A stretch of 5,719 bases of DNA from CAUYUA01 sp963575675 (GCA_963575675.1 CAUYUA010000047.1:1-5719), one strand, 5' to 3'; shown: positions 1 to 5,642, counted from the first letter of the stretch. A program made the numbers and translations. The notes: a model not told the origin generated them from the letters alone.

Positions 1-63
1 CTCCGGCGAGGCCGCGACTCGCCGTTCATTGGCGCGCCGCTCCTTGGGTATAGCGACTTTCAT
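1..63 (-). CDS. pntA: NAD(P) transhydrogenase alpha subunit, N-terminal fragment cut by the window edge
   Basis: Reading leftward from the ATG at 63-61, the 21 codons give MKVAIPKERRANERRVAASP followed by E, and the frame is still open at the window edge. This is the characteristic start of the PntA/PntAA family (M-K-x-A-x-P-K-E-R-R-x-x-E-x-R-V-A-x-(S/T)-P). PntA is the NAD(H)-binding domain I of the proton-translocating transhydrogenase, which makes NADPH from NADH using the proton gradient at the inner membrane. A GGGGA Shine-Dalgarno-like stretch (minus strand, 78-74) lies 10 nt before the ATG and supports this start. The related alanine dehydrogenase family begins similarly, but usually with PKE-(I/V)-K-x-x-E-x-R-V, so the double Arg after PKE favours PntA. 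Only the first 21 residues are visible, so the split into PntAA/PntAB and the rest of the operon cannot be judged. It is transcribed away from pyrE. Confidence 0.78.
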   Translation of the reverse strand, partial: MKVAIPKERRANERRVAASPE

Positions 64-91
64 CTTGGTGGTTTCCCCATGCCGCAACAAT

Positions 92-113
92 CGGTCGTGC
101 AAATATACGACCG
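92..113. promoter_or_regulatory. Perfect 7-bp inverted repeat in the pntA upstream region (possible operator or leader hairpin)
   Basis: CGGTCGT (92-98) and ACGACCG (107-113) are exact reverse complements around an 8-nt AT-rich centre. The element sits 28 to 50 nt upstream of the pntA ATG. On the minus strand the centre reads TATATTT, resembling a -10 element, so a dimeric regulator bound here could block initiation. Alternatively it is a 5' UTR hairpin. No regulator family can be assigned from the sequence. Confidence 0.4.
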
Positions 114-440
114 CCTCTTAAGCGGCGCAGGTTGCCCGATTTAAAACCATTTGTGAAGTCCCTCTTAAAGGGGGCGCGGCATTTTTCTGTCCTAAATTGA
201 GAAAATAGGGAAACTTACTTATAGCGATTTGGTTTTGATCCGTTGTTCCGCTATGGGCGCAAAAGCCTGTCTGCGCCTTTCCGACACAATCTCTCGCTTC
301 CATGGCGGCGTCGAACACAAACCTCGTTCTTCTGGCGGCGGGCATAGCGTGTTCGCCATCGTCTTAAGGAACATTTTGATTCGGCTGAATTCAGCGCCTG
401 CGCTCCCGGTCGTTCGGATCAAAAACGAGAGCCCACTATA

Positions 441-505
441 TTCGCGAAACGATCTTTCTCCGGAACCGCCCCTTCTTCGCGAAGCGATCCTTCCCCGGAA
501 TCGCC
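441..505 (+). repeat. Repeat B, two direct copies (441-470 and 476-505)
   Basis: Two 30-bp units, 35 bp apart, match at 26 of 30 positions. Each begins with the palindrome TTCGCGAA, continues CGATC-Y-TTC-Y-CCGGAA and ends Y-CGCC. A further short CTCCGGAATC follows at 509-518. The arrangement looks like duplication of a small palindromic intergenic element. It has no coding signs. Confidence 0.75.
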
Positions 506-561
506 TTCTCCGGAATCAATTGTGTATAGAGCTTGCTTGCAACAGCAAAAAGTGGCCAAAA

Positions 562-587
562 ATTCCGGAAGAAGATCGCTTCGCGAA
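562..587 (-). repeat. Repeat B, inverted third copy
   Basis: On the minus strand this copy reads TTCGCGAAGCGATC, then TTCTTCCGGAAT, so it is a repeat-B unit in opposite orientation. Together with the second direct copy it forms a perfect 20-bp inverted repeat (470-489 against 574-593) around 84 bp, which could extrude as a cruciform or fold as a long RNA hairpin. Its right arm overlaps the start of repeat A at 591-593. Confidence 0.75.
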
Positions 588-590
588 GAA

Positions 591-660
591 GGGAGGCTCT
601 CGTCCCTGGCCCGAGCGACTGGGAACACAGTCACCGGCCCCATCTAATTTTTATTCAGAA
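591..660 (-). repeat. Repeat A, copy 1 (inverted), terminator-like on the plus strand
   Basis: Read on the minus strand this 70-bp unit runs TTCTGAATAAAAATTAGATG and onward to GAGAGCCTCCC. It matches 1488-1555 with only about six mismatches and two small gaps, including an identical 25-nt core. The core holds a stem GACTG/CAGTC (617-621 and 628-632) inside GGCC arms (608-611 and 636-639). On the plus strand the hairpin is followed by TTTTT at 648-652, so it could end rightward transcription before pyrE. That role is inference. Confidence 0.85.
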
Positions 661-777
661 AAAACATCAGAAGGCGCACATCGACCATCCACACATCAAT
701 AATCATCCACACGTCAACCACCGACATAAAATTACGTCTTAAACAGAACCAACGGAATAAACGAGGACACCCTCCCC

Positions 778-1443
778 ATGATCACCAACGACGCATCCTT
801 AATCGCGGCGCAAACTGCGCGTCTATTGATCGAAATCAAGGCAGTTCTCTTCAACGCCTCTCAACCGTTCATCCTGACGTCCGGCCGCGCCAGTCCCGTT
901 TACGTTGATTGCCGCAAAATCATCGCCTTCCCCCGCGCGCGCCGCGCCGTGATCGATTTTGCCGTCGAAACCATCAATCGCGACATCGGCTTTGAGGCTT
1001 TGGATGGAATCGCCGGTGGCGAAACCGCCGGAATTCCTTTTGCCGCATGGCTCGCCGATCGCTTTACCTTGCCGATGCAGTATGTGCGCAAAAAACCCAA
1101 AGGCTTTGGTCGCGACGCACAAATCGAAGGCGCTCTTAAAGAAGGCGACCGCGTTTTGCTGGTCGAAGATTTAGCCACCGACGGCGGTAGCAAAGTGAAT
1201 TTCATCAACGCCCTGCACTCGGCGGGAGCCCGGACGTCAGATGTCTTCGTGGTGTTTCATTATGGGATTTTTCCTAAAAGCGTGGCCACTCTGCAAGATT
1301 TAGGCGTGAGGCTTCATGCGCTCACCACATGGTGGGACGTTCTAAATGTCGCCCGCACGGACGGGTACTTTGACCCGGACACTTTGAACGAAGTCGAAGC
1401 CTTCTTGCATCAGCCGGAAACATGGTCGGCTAAAGTGAAATAG
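778..1443 (+). CDS. pyrE: Orotate phosphoribosyltransferase
   Basis: PyrE is a cytosolic enzyme that joins orotate to PRPP, giving orotidine 5'-monophosphate and pyrophosphate, the fifth step of de novo pyrimidine synthesis. The 221-residue product has the PRPP-binding loop VLLVEDLATDGGSK at residues 126-139, the mobile catalytic loop YVRKKPKGFG at 102-111, an orotate/phosphate-site segment TSGRASPVYVDCRK at 34-47, and GGETAGIPFAAW at 80-91. Both the length and the C-terminal extension (HALTTWWDVL onward) match the longer alphaproteobacterial form. The ATG is preceded by GAGGA at 763-767 with a 10-nt spacer. No pyrimidine gene lies beside it, so it is probably transcribed alone. No attenuator-like leader is evident. 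It is flanked on both sides by copies of repeat A in opposite orientation. The reading frame is intact and no key residue is missing. Confidence 0.97.
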   Translation: MITNDASLIAAQTARLLIEIKAVLFNASQPFILTSGRASPVYVDCRKIIAFPRARRAVIDFAVETINRDIGFEALDGIAGGETAGIPFAAWLADRFTLPMQYVRKKPKGFGRDAQIEGALKEGDRVLLVEDLATDGGSKVNFINALHSAGARTSDVFVVFHYGIFPKSVATLQDLGVRLHALTTWWDVLNVARTDGYFDPDTLNEVEAFLHQPETWSAKVK

Positions 1444-1487
1444 CGCAAACCGCCTCTTCCGACCGAGTCTTCCGAATGTATAAAGCC

Positions 1488-1555
1488 TTCTAAATAAAAA
1501 ATTAGATGAGGCCAGAGACTGTGTTCCCAGTCGCTCGGGCCTAGGACGCCCTCCC
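1488..1555 (+). repeat. Repeat A, copy 2
   Basis: This 68-bp unit begins TTCTAAATAAAAAATTAGAT, 44 nt after the pyrE stop codon, and ends in CCTCCC. It is the near-identical reverse-oriented partner of 591-660. It has the stem GACTG (1517-1521)/CAGTC (1528-1532) with loop TGTTCC and outer GGCC arms (1510-1513 and 1538-1541). In this orientation the T-rich side follows the hairpin only on the minus strand, so it is not a canonical terminator for pyrE. Confidence 0.85.
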
Positions 1556-1576
1556 CTATGCCTCCCCTATGCCTCC
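1550..1576 (+). repeat. 11-bp tandem repeat at the edge of repeat A
   Basis: CCTCCCCTATG occurs twice head to tail (1550-1560 and 1561-1571), followed by a partial third unit CCTCC (1572-1576). It begins in the terminal CCTCCC of repeat A copy 2, which suggests slippage at that end. Confidence 0.8.
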
Positions 1577-1952
1577 GGGCGGTTGAGAACACAATTCTCG
1601 GATTGAATCCAATGAATCATCTTATGCAAGATCGTTCCTGACCGCGCCTCGACGCCTTCCCCTAATGCACGAGTCTCTCACGCAACCGTAATCAACCCAC
1701 TCTCCACCTGCTCTGAAAAACCGTTTTGTGAAAGATTATTTCTTTTTCTATCCTCAACCTGTTGCAGATCTGTTGCATCTTCATGACAAATCGCACAGGA
1801 TTCAAAAGCCTCCCTCGAAAACTCCGCTTTTTCCGCACCAAAAGACGCCGCGAAGGGTTTCACGATTGATAGGAACCCGCTAAGTTTTCTTCTGAACAAA
1901 AGCGCTAAAGAACATTCGCTTTCAACTCTTTATGGTTGCTTGAGGCATAATC

Positions 1953-2843
1953 TTGGTGACGTCCGTAGAACAGGCCATGGCGCAGGCGGCGGCGCAGGTG
2001 GAAACCACGCTCGAATCCCTGTTGCCGATCAGCACAAGGCCGGATGCGCCCTTGTGGGCTGCAATGCGATATGGAAGCCTGGACGGAGGAAAACGGCTTC
2101 GACCGTTTTTGGTGCTGGAAAGCGCCGCTCTGTTCGACATCCCCTCTCAACGCGCGCTGTCAACCGCCGCCGCAATCGAGCTGATCCATTGCTATTCCCT
2201 TATCCATGACGACCTTCCCGCCATGGACAACAGCGACCTCCGGCGCGGTCGCCCCACAGTTCACCGCCAATTCACCGAAGCCGCCGCGATCCTCGCCGGA
2301 GACGGACTGCTGACGCTGGCCTTTGAAGTCCTCGCCGATTCGAAAACCCACGCCGACCCGGAAGTTCGGTGTCGCTTGATCAGCGCTTTGGCGCGCGCCG
2401 CTGGTCCCGCCGGAATGGTCGGGGGACAGATGATGGACTGCGCTGGGGAAACCTGGCCCATCGCCCTCTACGACGTCATTCGCCTGCTACAAGGCAAAGC
2501 CGGGGCGCTGATCGAATTTGCTTGCATGGCGGGCGCTTTGTTGGCCAAAGCCGACGAGCCGTCGCTGCTCGCCCTTAAAAAATATGCGGAATGCCTGGGA
2601 TTGGCGTTCCAAATCGCAGACGATCTGTTGGATGTGGAAGGCAACGAAGCAGAAGTCGGGAAATCCGTTGGACGCGACGCCGCCGCCGGAAAAGCCACTT
2701 TCGTTTCACTGATGGGGGTTCAACCCGCGCGCAGCCGCGCGCGGCGTTTGGCGCAAGAAGCCTCTGACCACCTTGAGATTTTCGGCGAGCGCGCCGCCGT
2801 TTTAAAAGCCGTCGCCGGTTTCGTCGTCAATCGTCGCGCCTGA
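1953..2843 (+). CDS. ispA: Farnesyl diphosphate synthase (short-chain polyprenyl synthetase)
   Basis: This trans-isoprenyl diphosphate synthase condenses dimethylallyl diphosphate with two isopentenyl diphosphates to make farnesyl diphosphate (C15), the precursor of quinone tails, undecaprenyl carrier and hopanoids. The 296-residue product shows GGKRLRP (45-51), the first Asp-rich motif DDLPAMD (86-92) with the two-residue insertion typical of bacterial FPP synthases, GQMMD (158-162) and the second Asp-rich motif DDLLD (223-227). Tyr81, five residues before the first Asp, is the bulky chain-length residue expected for a C15 product. The usual Lys-Thr pair before GAL reads Lys182-Ala183, which is odd. 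The start is either TTG 1953 (7 nt after GAGG, 1942-1945) or GTG 1956 (10 nt after); I list the longer. It lies 106 bp before dxs in the same direction, and the two are probably co-transcribed. Confidence 0.95.
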   Translation: MVTSVEQAMAQAAAQVETTLESLLPISTRPDAPLWAAMRYGSLDGGKRLRPFLVLESAALFDIPSQRALSTAAAIELIHCYSLIHDDLPAMDNSDLRRGRPTVHRQFTEAAAILAGDGLLTLAFEVLADSKTHADPEVRCRLISALARAAGPAGMVGGQMMDCAGETWPIALYDVIRLLQGKAGALIEFACMAGALLAKADEPSLLALKKYAECLGLAFQIADDLLDVEGNEAEVGKSVGRDAAAGKATFVSLMGVQPARSRARRLAQEASDHLEIFGERAAVLKAVAGFVVNRRA

Positions 2844-2938
2844 CCGCCGACGAAGCCGCGCTTTCAAACGCCGATCTTCTCGACGGCGGCGGCGCAAAAA
2901 AGACGAAGCTGTTTCGATTATCCTGTTCGTGGACTTGT

Positions 2939-2942
2939 GGAG
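2939..2942 (+). promoter_or_regulatory. Ribosome binding site that fixes the dxs start
   Basis: GGAG lies 7 nt before TTG 2950-2952. Starting there gives MTPSSNPSLLDRV, which matches the usual Dxs N-terminus (short polar lead, then LLD-x-(V/I)). The upstream GTG at 2929 would add seven residues, has no Shine-Dalgarno sequence, and would place this GGAG inside the coding region. Confidence 0.65.
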
Positions 2943-2949
2943 ACCGACC

Positions 2950-4374
2950 TTGACGCCATCGAGCAACCCTTCCCTTCTGGATCGGGTCAAAGTCCCGGCG
3001 GATCTACGGCGCTTAGCGCCCGATCAGCTTCGGCAAATCGCTGACGAATTACGCGCAGAGGTCATCAACGCCGTCTCCGTCACCGGCGGCCATTTGGGGG
3101 CCGGATTAGGCGTGGTCGAACTCACCACGGCGTTGCATTACGTCTTCAACACGCCGGATGACCGCATCATCTGGGACGTTGGACATCAGGCTTATCCCCA
3201 TAAAATTCTTACAGGCCGACGCGATCGCATCCGCACCCTGCGGCAAGGCGGAGGCTTGTCCGGATTCACCAAACGCTCCGAAAGCCCCTACGACCCGTTC
3301 GGCGCCGGACACAGCTCCACTTCGATCTCCGCCGGCCTCGGAATGGCGGTCGCGCGCGATATGAACGAAGGTCGAAACCACGTCATTTGCGTGATCGGCG
3401 ACGGCTCCATGAGCGCCGGAATGGCCTTCGAGGCCATGAACAACGCAGGCGCCATGAACAGCCGGTTGATCGTCATCCTCAACGACAACGACATGTCTAT
3501 CGCGCCGCCCGTCGGCGCCATGAGCGCTTATCTCTCGCGCCTCATTTCCTCCAAACCCTATCTCAGCCTGCGCCACCTGGCGAAAGACATTGCCGGACAA
3601 TTCCCCACTCCGTTGCGCAACGCCGCGCGACGCGCCGAAGAGTTCGCGCGTGGTTTGATCACGGGTGGAACTCTGTTCGAGGAAATGGGGTTCTACTACG
3701 TCGTCCCGATCGACGGACATCACCTGGATCACCTTTTGCCGGTGCTGCAAAACGTCCGCGACGCCGAAGAACGCGACGGACACGCCGGGCCGGTGTTGGT
3801 GCATGTCGTCACCCGCAAAGGCCACGGCTACCCTCCCGCCGAAGCCTCCGCCGATAAACTGCACGCCGTCGCTCGTTTCGACGTCGTCACCGGAACCCAG
3901 GTCAAAAGCAAACCGGGAGCGCCCACATACACTCGCGTCTACGCCGACGCTCTGATCCAAGAGGCAGAAGACGATCCCAAAGTCGTCGCCATCACCGCAG
4001 CCATGCCCTCGGGCACCGGCCTCGACCTGTTTCAAAAGCGTTTCCCAAAGCGTTGTTTCGATGTGGGAATCGCCGAACAACACGCCGTCACCTTCGCCGC
4101 AGGTCTGGCCACCGAAGGCGTCAAACCGTTCTGCACGATTTATTCAACATTCTTGCAGCGCGGCTACGATCAATTGGTCCATGACGTCGTGCTCCAAGGC
4201 CTTCCGGTTCGATTCGCCATGGATCGCGCAGGGCTGGTCGGCGCCGACGGCGCAACGCACGCGGGCTCTTTTGACATCGCCTATCTCGGCTGCTTGCCGG
4301 GAACCGTGCTCATGGCCCCCGCCGACGAGGCCGAGCTGGTTCATATGGTCGCCACCGCCGCTTCGAAGGCCTGA
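2950..4374 (+). CDS. dxs: Dxs N-terminal fragment (TPP-binding and pyrimidine-binding domains)
   Basis: As the sequence stands, this frame encodes 474 residues from TTG 2950. Visible catalytic features are GGH (His48), GHQ (His79), the TPP/Mg motif GDGSMSAGMAFEAMN (150-164) with the following LNDND (177-181), and DVGIAEQHAV (371-380) with Glu376, the glutamate that protonates TPP. DRAGLVGADGATHAG (425-439) is also present. The last three residues before the TGA (Ser-Lys-Ala) are frameshift product. The fragment lacks the RYPRG segment and the whole C-terminal domain, so it would not be expected to form a normal Dxs dimer. A start at GTG 2929 would give 481 residues and is less likely. Confidence 0.85.
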   Translation: MTPSSNPSLLDRVKVPADLRRLAPDQLRQIADELRAEVINAVSVTGGHLGAGLGVVELTTALHYVFNTPDDRIIWDVGHQAYPHKILTGRRDRIRTLRQGGGLSGFTKRSESPYDPFGAGHSSTSISAGLGMAVARDMNEGRNHVICVIGDGSMSAGMAFEAMNNAGAMNSRLIVILNDNDMSIAPPVGAMSAYLSRLISSKPYLSLRHLAKDIAGQFPTPLRNAARRAEEFARGLITGGTLFEEMGFYYVVPIDGHHLDHLLPVLQNVRDAEERDGHAGPVLVHVVTRKGHGYPPAEASADKLHAVARFDVVTGTQVKSKPGAPTYTRVYADALIQEAEDDPKVVAITAAMPSGTGLDLFQKRFPKRCFDVGIAEQHAVTFAAGLATEGVKPFCTIYSTFLQRGYDQLVHDVVLQGLPVRFAMDRAGLVGADGATHAGSFDIAYLGCLPGTVLMAPADEAELVHMVATAASKA

Positions 4375-4470
4375 GCGCCATTCGTTATCCACGCGGCAAG
4401 GATTCGCGTCGAATTGCCGACGCGCGGTCGCCCATTGAAATCGGTCGCGGTCGAATCATCTCCGCGAACC
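4363..4470 (+). other. Frame-displaced segment within dxs
   Basis: Between codon GCT (4360-4362) and GAA (4365-4367) only two bases (TC) remain, where the family usually has about three residues. This puts EGLSAIRYPRGKDSRR in frame 3. After ATC 4458-4460, ten bases (4461-4470) precede AAG 4471, returning to frame 1. The second break therefore restores the first. Whether they are net deletions (for example 7 and 2 nt) or -1/+1 changes cannot be decided from one sequence. Confidence 0.85.
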
Positions 4471-4872
4471 AAGGTCGCTTTGCTCAGCCTGGGCACGCGC
4501 TTGGCCGAGTGCAGAATCGCCGCTCGTGAGCTGGCCGCGCGCGGACTGTCCACCACCTTGGCCGACGCCCGCTTCGCCAAACCGCTAGACCTTGATTTAA
4601 TCACGCGACTGGCGAAAGAGCACGAGGTTTTGGTCACGATTGAAGAAGGATCCATCGGCGGATTCGGAAGTTATGTCCTACATCACCTGGGTCAAACCCG
4701 GTTGCTTGACGCCGGGTTAAAGATGAGGCCGATCACTTTGCCGGATCGTTTCCAAGATCACGACACTCCAGCAAAACAATATGAGGAAGCCGGCTTGACG
4801 GCCCGACATATTGTCGCCACAGTGCTGCAGGCTCTTGGGCAAACTCATTTGGTTGAATCAGCGCGCGCCTAA
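4414..4872 (+). CDS. dxs: Dxs C-terminal fragment (transketolase C domain)
   Basis: This frame can be read from TTG 4414, but its first ~19 residues (MPTRGRPLKSVAVESSPRT) are out-of-frame translation of the Dxs PRG-to-GRGRII region. True Dxs sequence starts at about KVALLSLGTRL and continues ARFAKPLDLDL, VTIEEGSIGGFGSYV and LPDRFQDHDTPAKQYEEAGL to the stop. The last block is typical of alphaproteobacterial Dxs C-termini. An AAGGA at 4398-4402, 11 nt upstream, could by chance act as a ribosome binding site, but in the correct frame it is the codons of Gly-Lys-Asp. I regard this as the tail of the upstream gene, not an independent gene. Confidence 0.8.
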   Translation: MPTRGRPLKSVAVESSPRTKVALLSLGTRLAECRIAARELAARGLSTTLADARFAKPLDLDLITRLAKEHEVLVTIEEGSIGGFGSYVLHHLGQTRLLDAGLKMRPITLPDRFQDHDTPAKQYEEAGLTARHIVATVLQALGQTHLVESARA

Positions 4873-4880
4873 CCGGCGCG
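4864..4880 (+). other. GC hairpin across the dxs stop codon
   Basis: CGCGCC (4864-4869) and GGCGCG (4875-4880) are exact reverse complements around TAACC, so the stop codon lies in the loop. A competing pairing of GGCGC (4875-4879) with GCGCC (4890-4894) is possible. No T-tract follows, so an intrinsic terminator is not supported. It may stabilise the 3' end or simply reflect GC-rich composition. Confidence 0.35.
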
Positions 4881-4949
4881 TTGGATTTGGCGCCGTTGAG
4901 TGAGAAAGAGGGAATCTACACCTCAAAGCATCCAAGGGCGCCCCTGGAC

Positions 4950-4969
4950 GCCGAAGGCTGCCGAAGGCT
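4950..4969 (+). repeat. Perfect 10-bp tandem duplication at the cheD ribosome binding site
   Basis: GCCGAAGGCT occurs twice head to tail (4950-4959 and 4960-4969), ending 7 bp before the cheD ATG. The second unit supplies AAGG (4964-4967) at a 9-nt spacing, while the first would be 19 nt away. A duplication that is not a multiple of three also suggests that this stretch is not coding, supporting the ATG at 4977. Confidence 0.8.
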
Positions 4970-4976
4970 AGGTTCC

Positions 4977-5642
4977 ATGACCCATTCTTACTCTCCGCGC
5001 CATCCCCATCACGGGCGTCATCCTCACCGCTCTCACCAAAGCGATCTTCGTTCCCTTGAACGAGAGGAAGATGAAAGACACTCCTACCACGATCCGTCGT
5101 TGGGGTTGAAAGTCGTCAGCATTGTCGTCGGCGAGTGCTCGGTGAGCGATCAGCCGGATGTTGTGATCACGACCACGCTTGGATCTTGCGTCGCGGCGTG
5201 TTTGTTTGATCCAGAGCGCGCCATCGGCGGCATGAATCATTTTTTGTTGGCCGACCCTGTCGGAGATCAGCTAAGCGCCTCCGCCCGTTACGGCAGCGCC
5301 GCAATGGAGCAGCTTATCAATCGCATGTTGACGATCACGCGACGACGCGATCGGTTGCGCGCAAAAATCTTTGGCGGCGCCAATACGTTGTCGCAAACCA
5401 ACTCCATCGGCGCGCGCAATGTCGAGTTCGTTATGGAGTATCTCGCCAACGAAGGAATTCCTACGATTAGTTGGGATGTTGGCGGAGAGCAGGGGCGCGC
5501 CGTGCGTTTCTTTCCAACGTCTGGGCGATCGCAAAGACGATTAATCGGCGGCGGCGGGTTTAACTCGATTCTTAAATCTGAGAACCGTTTTGCAGAAACG
5601 CTCCGCAAAAGCAAGATTGAGGGAGATATTGAGTTGTTTTAG
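4977..5642 (+). CDS. cheD: Chemoreceptor glutamine deamidase CheD
   Basis: CheD converts specific glutamines of methyl-accepting chemotaxis proteins to glutamate, tuning receptor signalling and adaptation. In some bacteria it also partners CheC. From ATG 4977 the product is 221 residues. The catalytic signature is intact: TTTLGSCVAACLFD (65-78) with nucleophile Cys71, and GGMNHFLL (84-91) with His88. The Cys-to-His spacing of 17 and the Thr at Cys minus 6 (Thr65) match the Thr21/Cys27/His44 set I recall for Thermotoga CheD. RYGSAAMEQLINRML (104-118), AKIFGGAN (129-136), IGARNVEFV (144-152) and WDVGGEQGRAVRFFPTSG (166-183) complete the fold. The N-terminal ~35 residues are polar and His-rich, and the SYHDPSLGLKVV lead-in (36-47) is usual for proteobacterial CheD. 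The frame is open back to TTG 4881, but that part is low-complexity and unlike the family. No che operon is in view; dxs ends 104 bp upstream. Confidence 0.94.
   Translation: MTHSYSPRHPHHGRHPHRSHQSDLRSLEREEDERHSYHDPSLGLKVVSIVVGECSVSDQPDVVITTTLGSCVAACLFDPERAIGGMNHFLLADPVGDQLSASARYGSAAMEQLINRMLTITRRRDRLRAKIFGGANTLSQTNSIGARNVEFVMEYLANEGIPTISWDVGGEQGRAVRFFPTSGRSQRRLIGGGGFNSILKSENRFAETLRKSKIEGDIELF

Larger units (their letters stand above)
64..777. other. Intergenic region between pntA and pyrE, repeat-rich
   Basis: This ~710 bp stretch separates the leftward pntA from the rightward pyrE and holds no gene I can support. Positions 64-120 are the pntA leader, with its Shine-Dalgarno stretch and a perfect 7-bp inverted repeat. 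Positions 120-420 show only short scattered palindromes (for example CCCTCTTAAAGGG near 158-171). Positions 441-593 hold the repeat-B array and 591-660 a copy of repeat A. Positions 661-760 are AT- and CA-rich, with an imperfect direct repeat (ATCCACAC-A/G-TCAA near 687 and 705), and must contain the pyrE promoter, but no convincing -35/-10 pair stands out. Open frames across the region use TTG starts, lack Shine-Dalgarno sequences and run through the repeats. Confidence 0.7.
1444..1952. other. Intergenic region between pyrE and ispA
   Basis: This ~510 bp gap contains repeat A copy 2, an 11-bp tandem repeat and a small GAGAA/TTCTC hairpin (1585-1599). After 1600 it is AT-rich sequence of no recognised kind, including a near-tandem TGTTGCAGATC/TGTTGCATCTT at 1760-1781. 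In many proteobacteria xseB precedes ispA. I find no xseB-like frame here. An open minus-strand frame at 1678-1899 contains a CxxCH motif but has only a TTG start without a Shine-Dalgarno sequence, so I do not call it. The ispA promoter must lie here but is not obvious. Confidence 0.65.
2950..4872 (+). pseudogene. dxs: 1-deoxy-D-xylulose-5-phosphate synthase, interrupted by two compensating frameshifts
   Basis: Dxs is a thiamine-diphosphate enzyme that condenses pyruvate with glyceraldehyde 3-phosphate, the first and rate-controlling step of the MEP pathway. All three domains are present: the TPP-binding domain, the pyrimidine-binding (transketolase-like) domain and the C-terminal transketolase domain. 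They are not in one continuous frame. Codons are in frame 1 up to about 4362. The conserved EGLSAIRYPRGK stretch and onward to GRGRII is in frame 3 (4365-4460). TKVALLSLGTRL to the stop at 4870-4872 is in frame 1 again. Joined, the product is ~640 residues, normal for the family. As written, TGA at 4372-4374 ends translation after 474 residues. With no homopolymer at either break and strong conservation elsewhere, either sequence/assembly error or very recent inactivation is possible. It forms an isoprenoid pair with ispA upstream. Confidence 0.9.

Noticed and set aside
302..367. Micro-ORF MAASNTNLVLLAAGIACSPS resembling a lipoprotein signal
   Set aside because: GIAC does not fit the lipobox (no Leu/Val/Ile at -3), the peptide ends four residues later, and there is no ribosome binding site.
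229..702. 157-codon plus-strand open frame upstream of pyrE
   Set aside because: It starts with TTG without a Shine-Dalgarno sequence, runs straight through repeats A and B, and its product resembles no family I know.
1678..1899. 73-codon minus-strand frame with a CAICH (CxxCH) motif, suggestive of a small cytochrome c
   Set aside because: Its only start is TTG with no Shine-Dalgarno sequence, and it has no signal peptide, which a c-type cytochrome would need. A single CxxCH can arise by chance.
3106..4083. 325-codon minus-strand frame opposite dxs
   Set aside because: It is a shadow of the strongly conserved Dxs coding sequence, a common effect of GC-biased codons. The product is low-complexity Gly/Val/Asp-rich.
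4360..4375. Programmed ribosomal frameshift site in dxs
   Set aside because: No slippery heptamer or evident downstream pseudoknot is visible at the first break, and a second, opposite shift would also be needed.
4881..4976. Upstream TTG start adding 32 residues to CheD
   Set aside because: The extra stretch includes the 10-bp tandem duplication and a GC hairpin, is unlike CheD, and has no Shine-Dalgarno sequence. ATG 4977 has AAGG at 9 nt.
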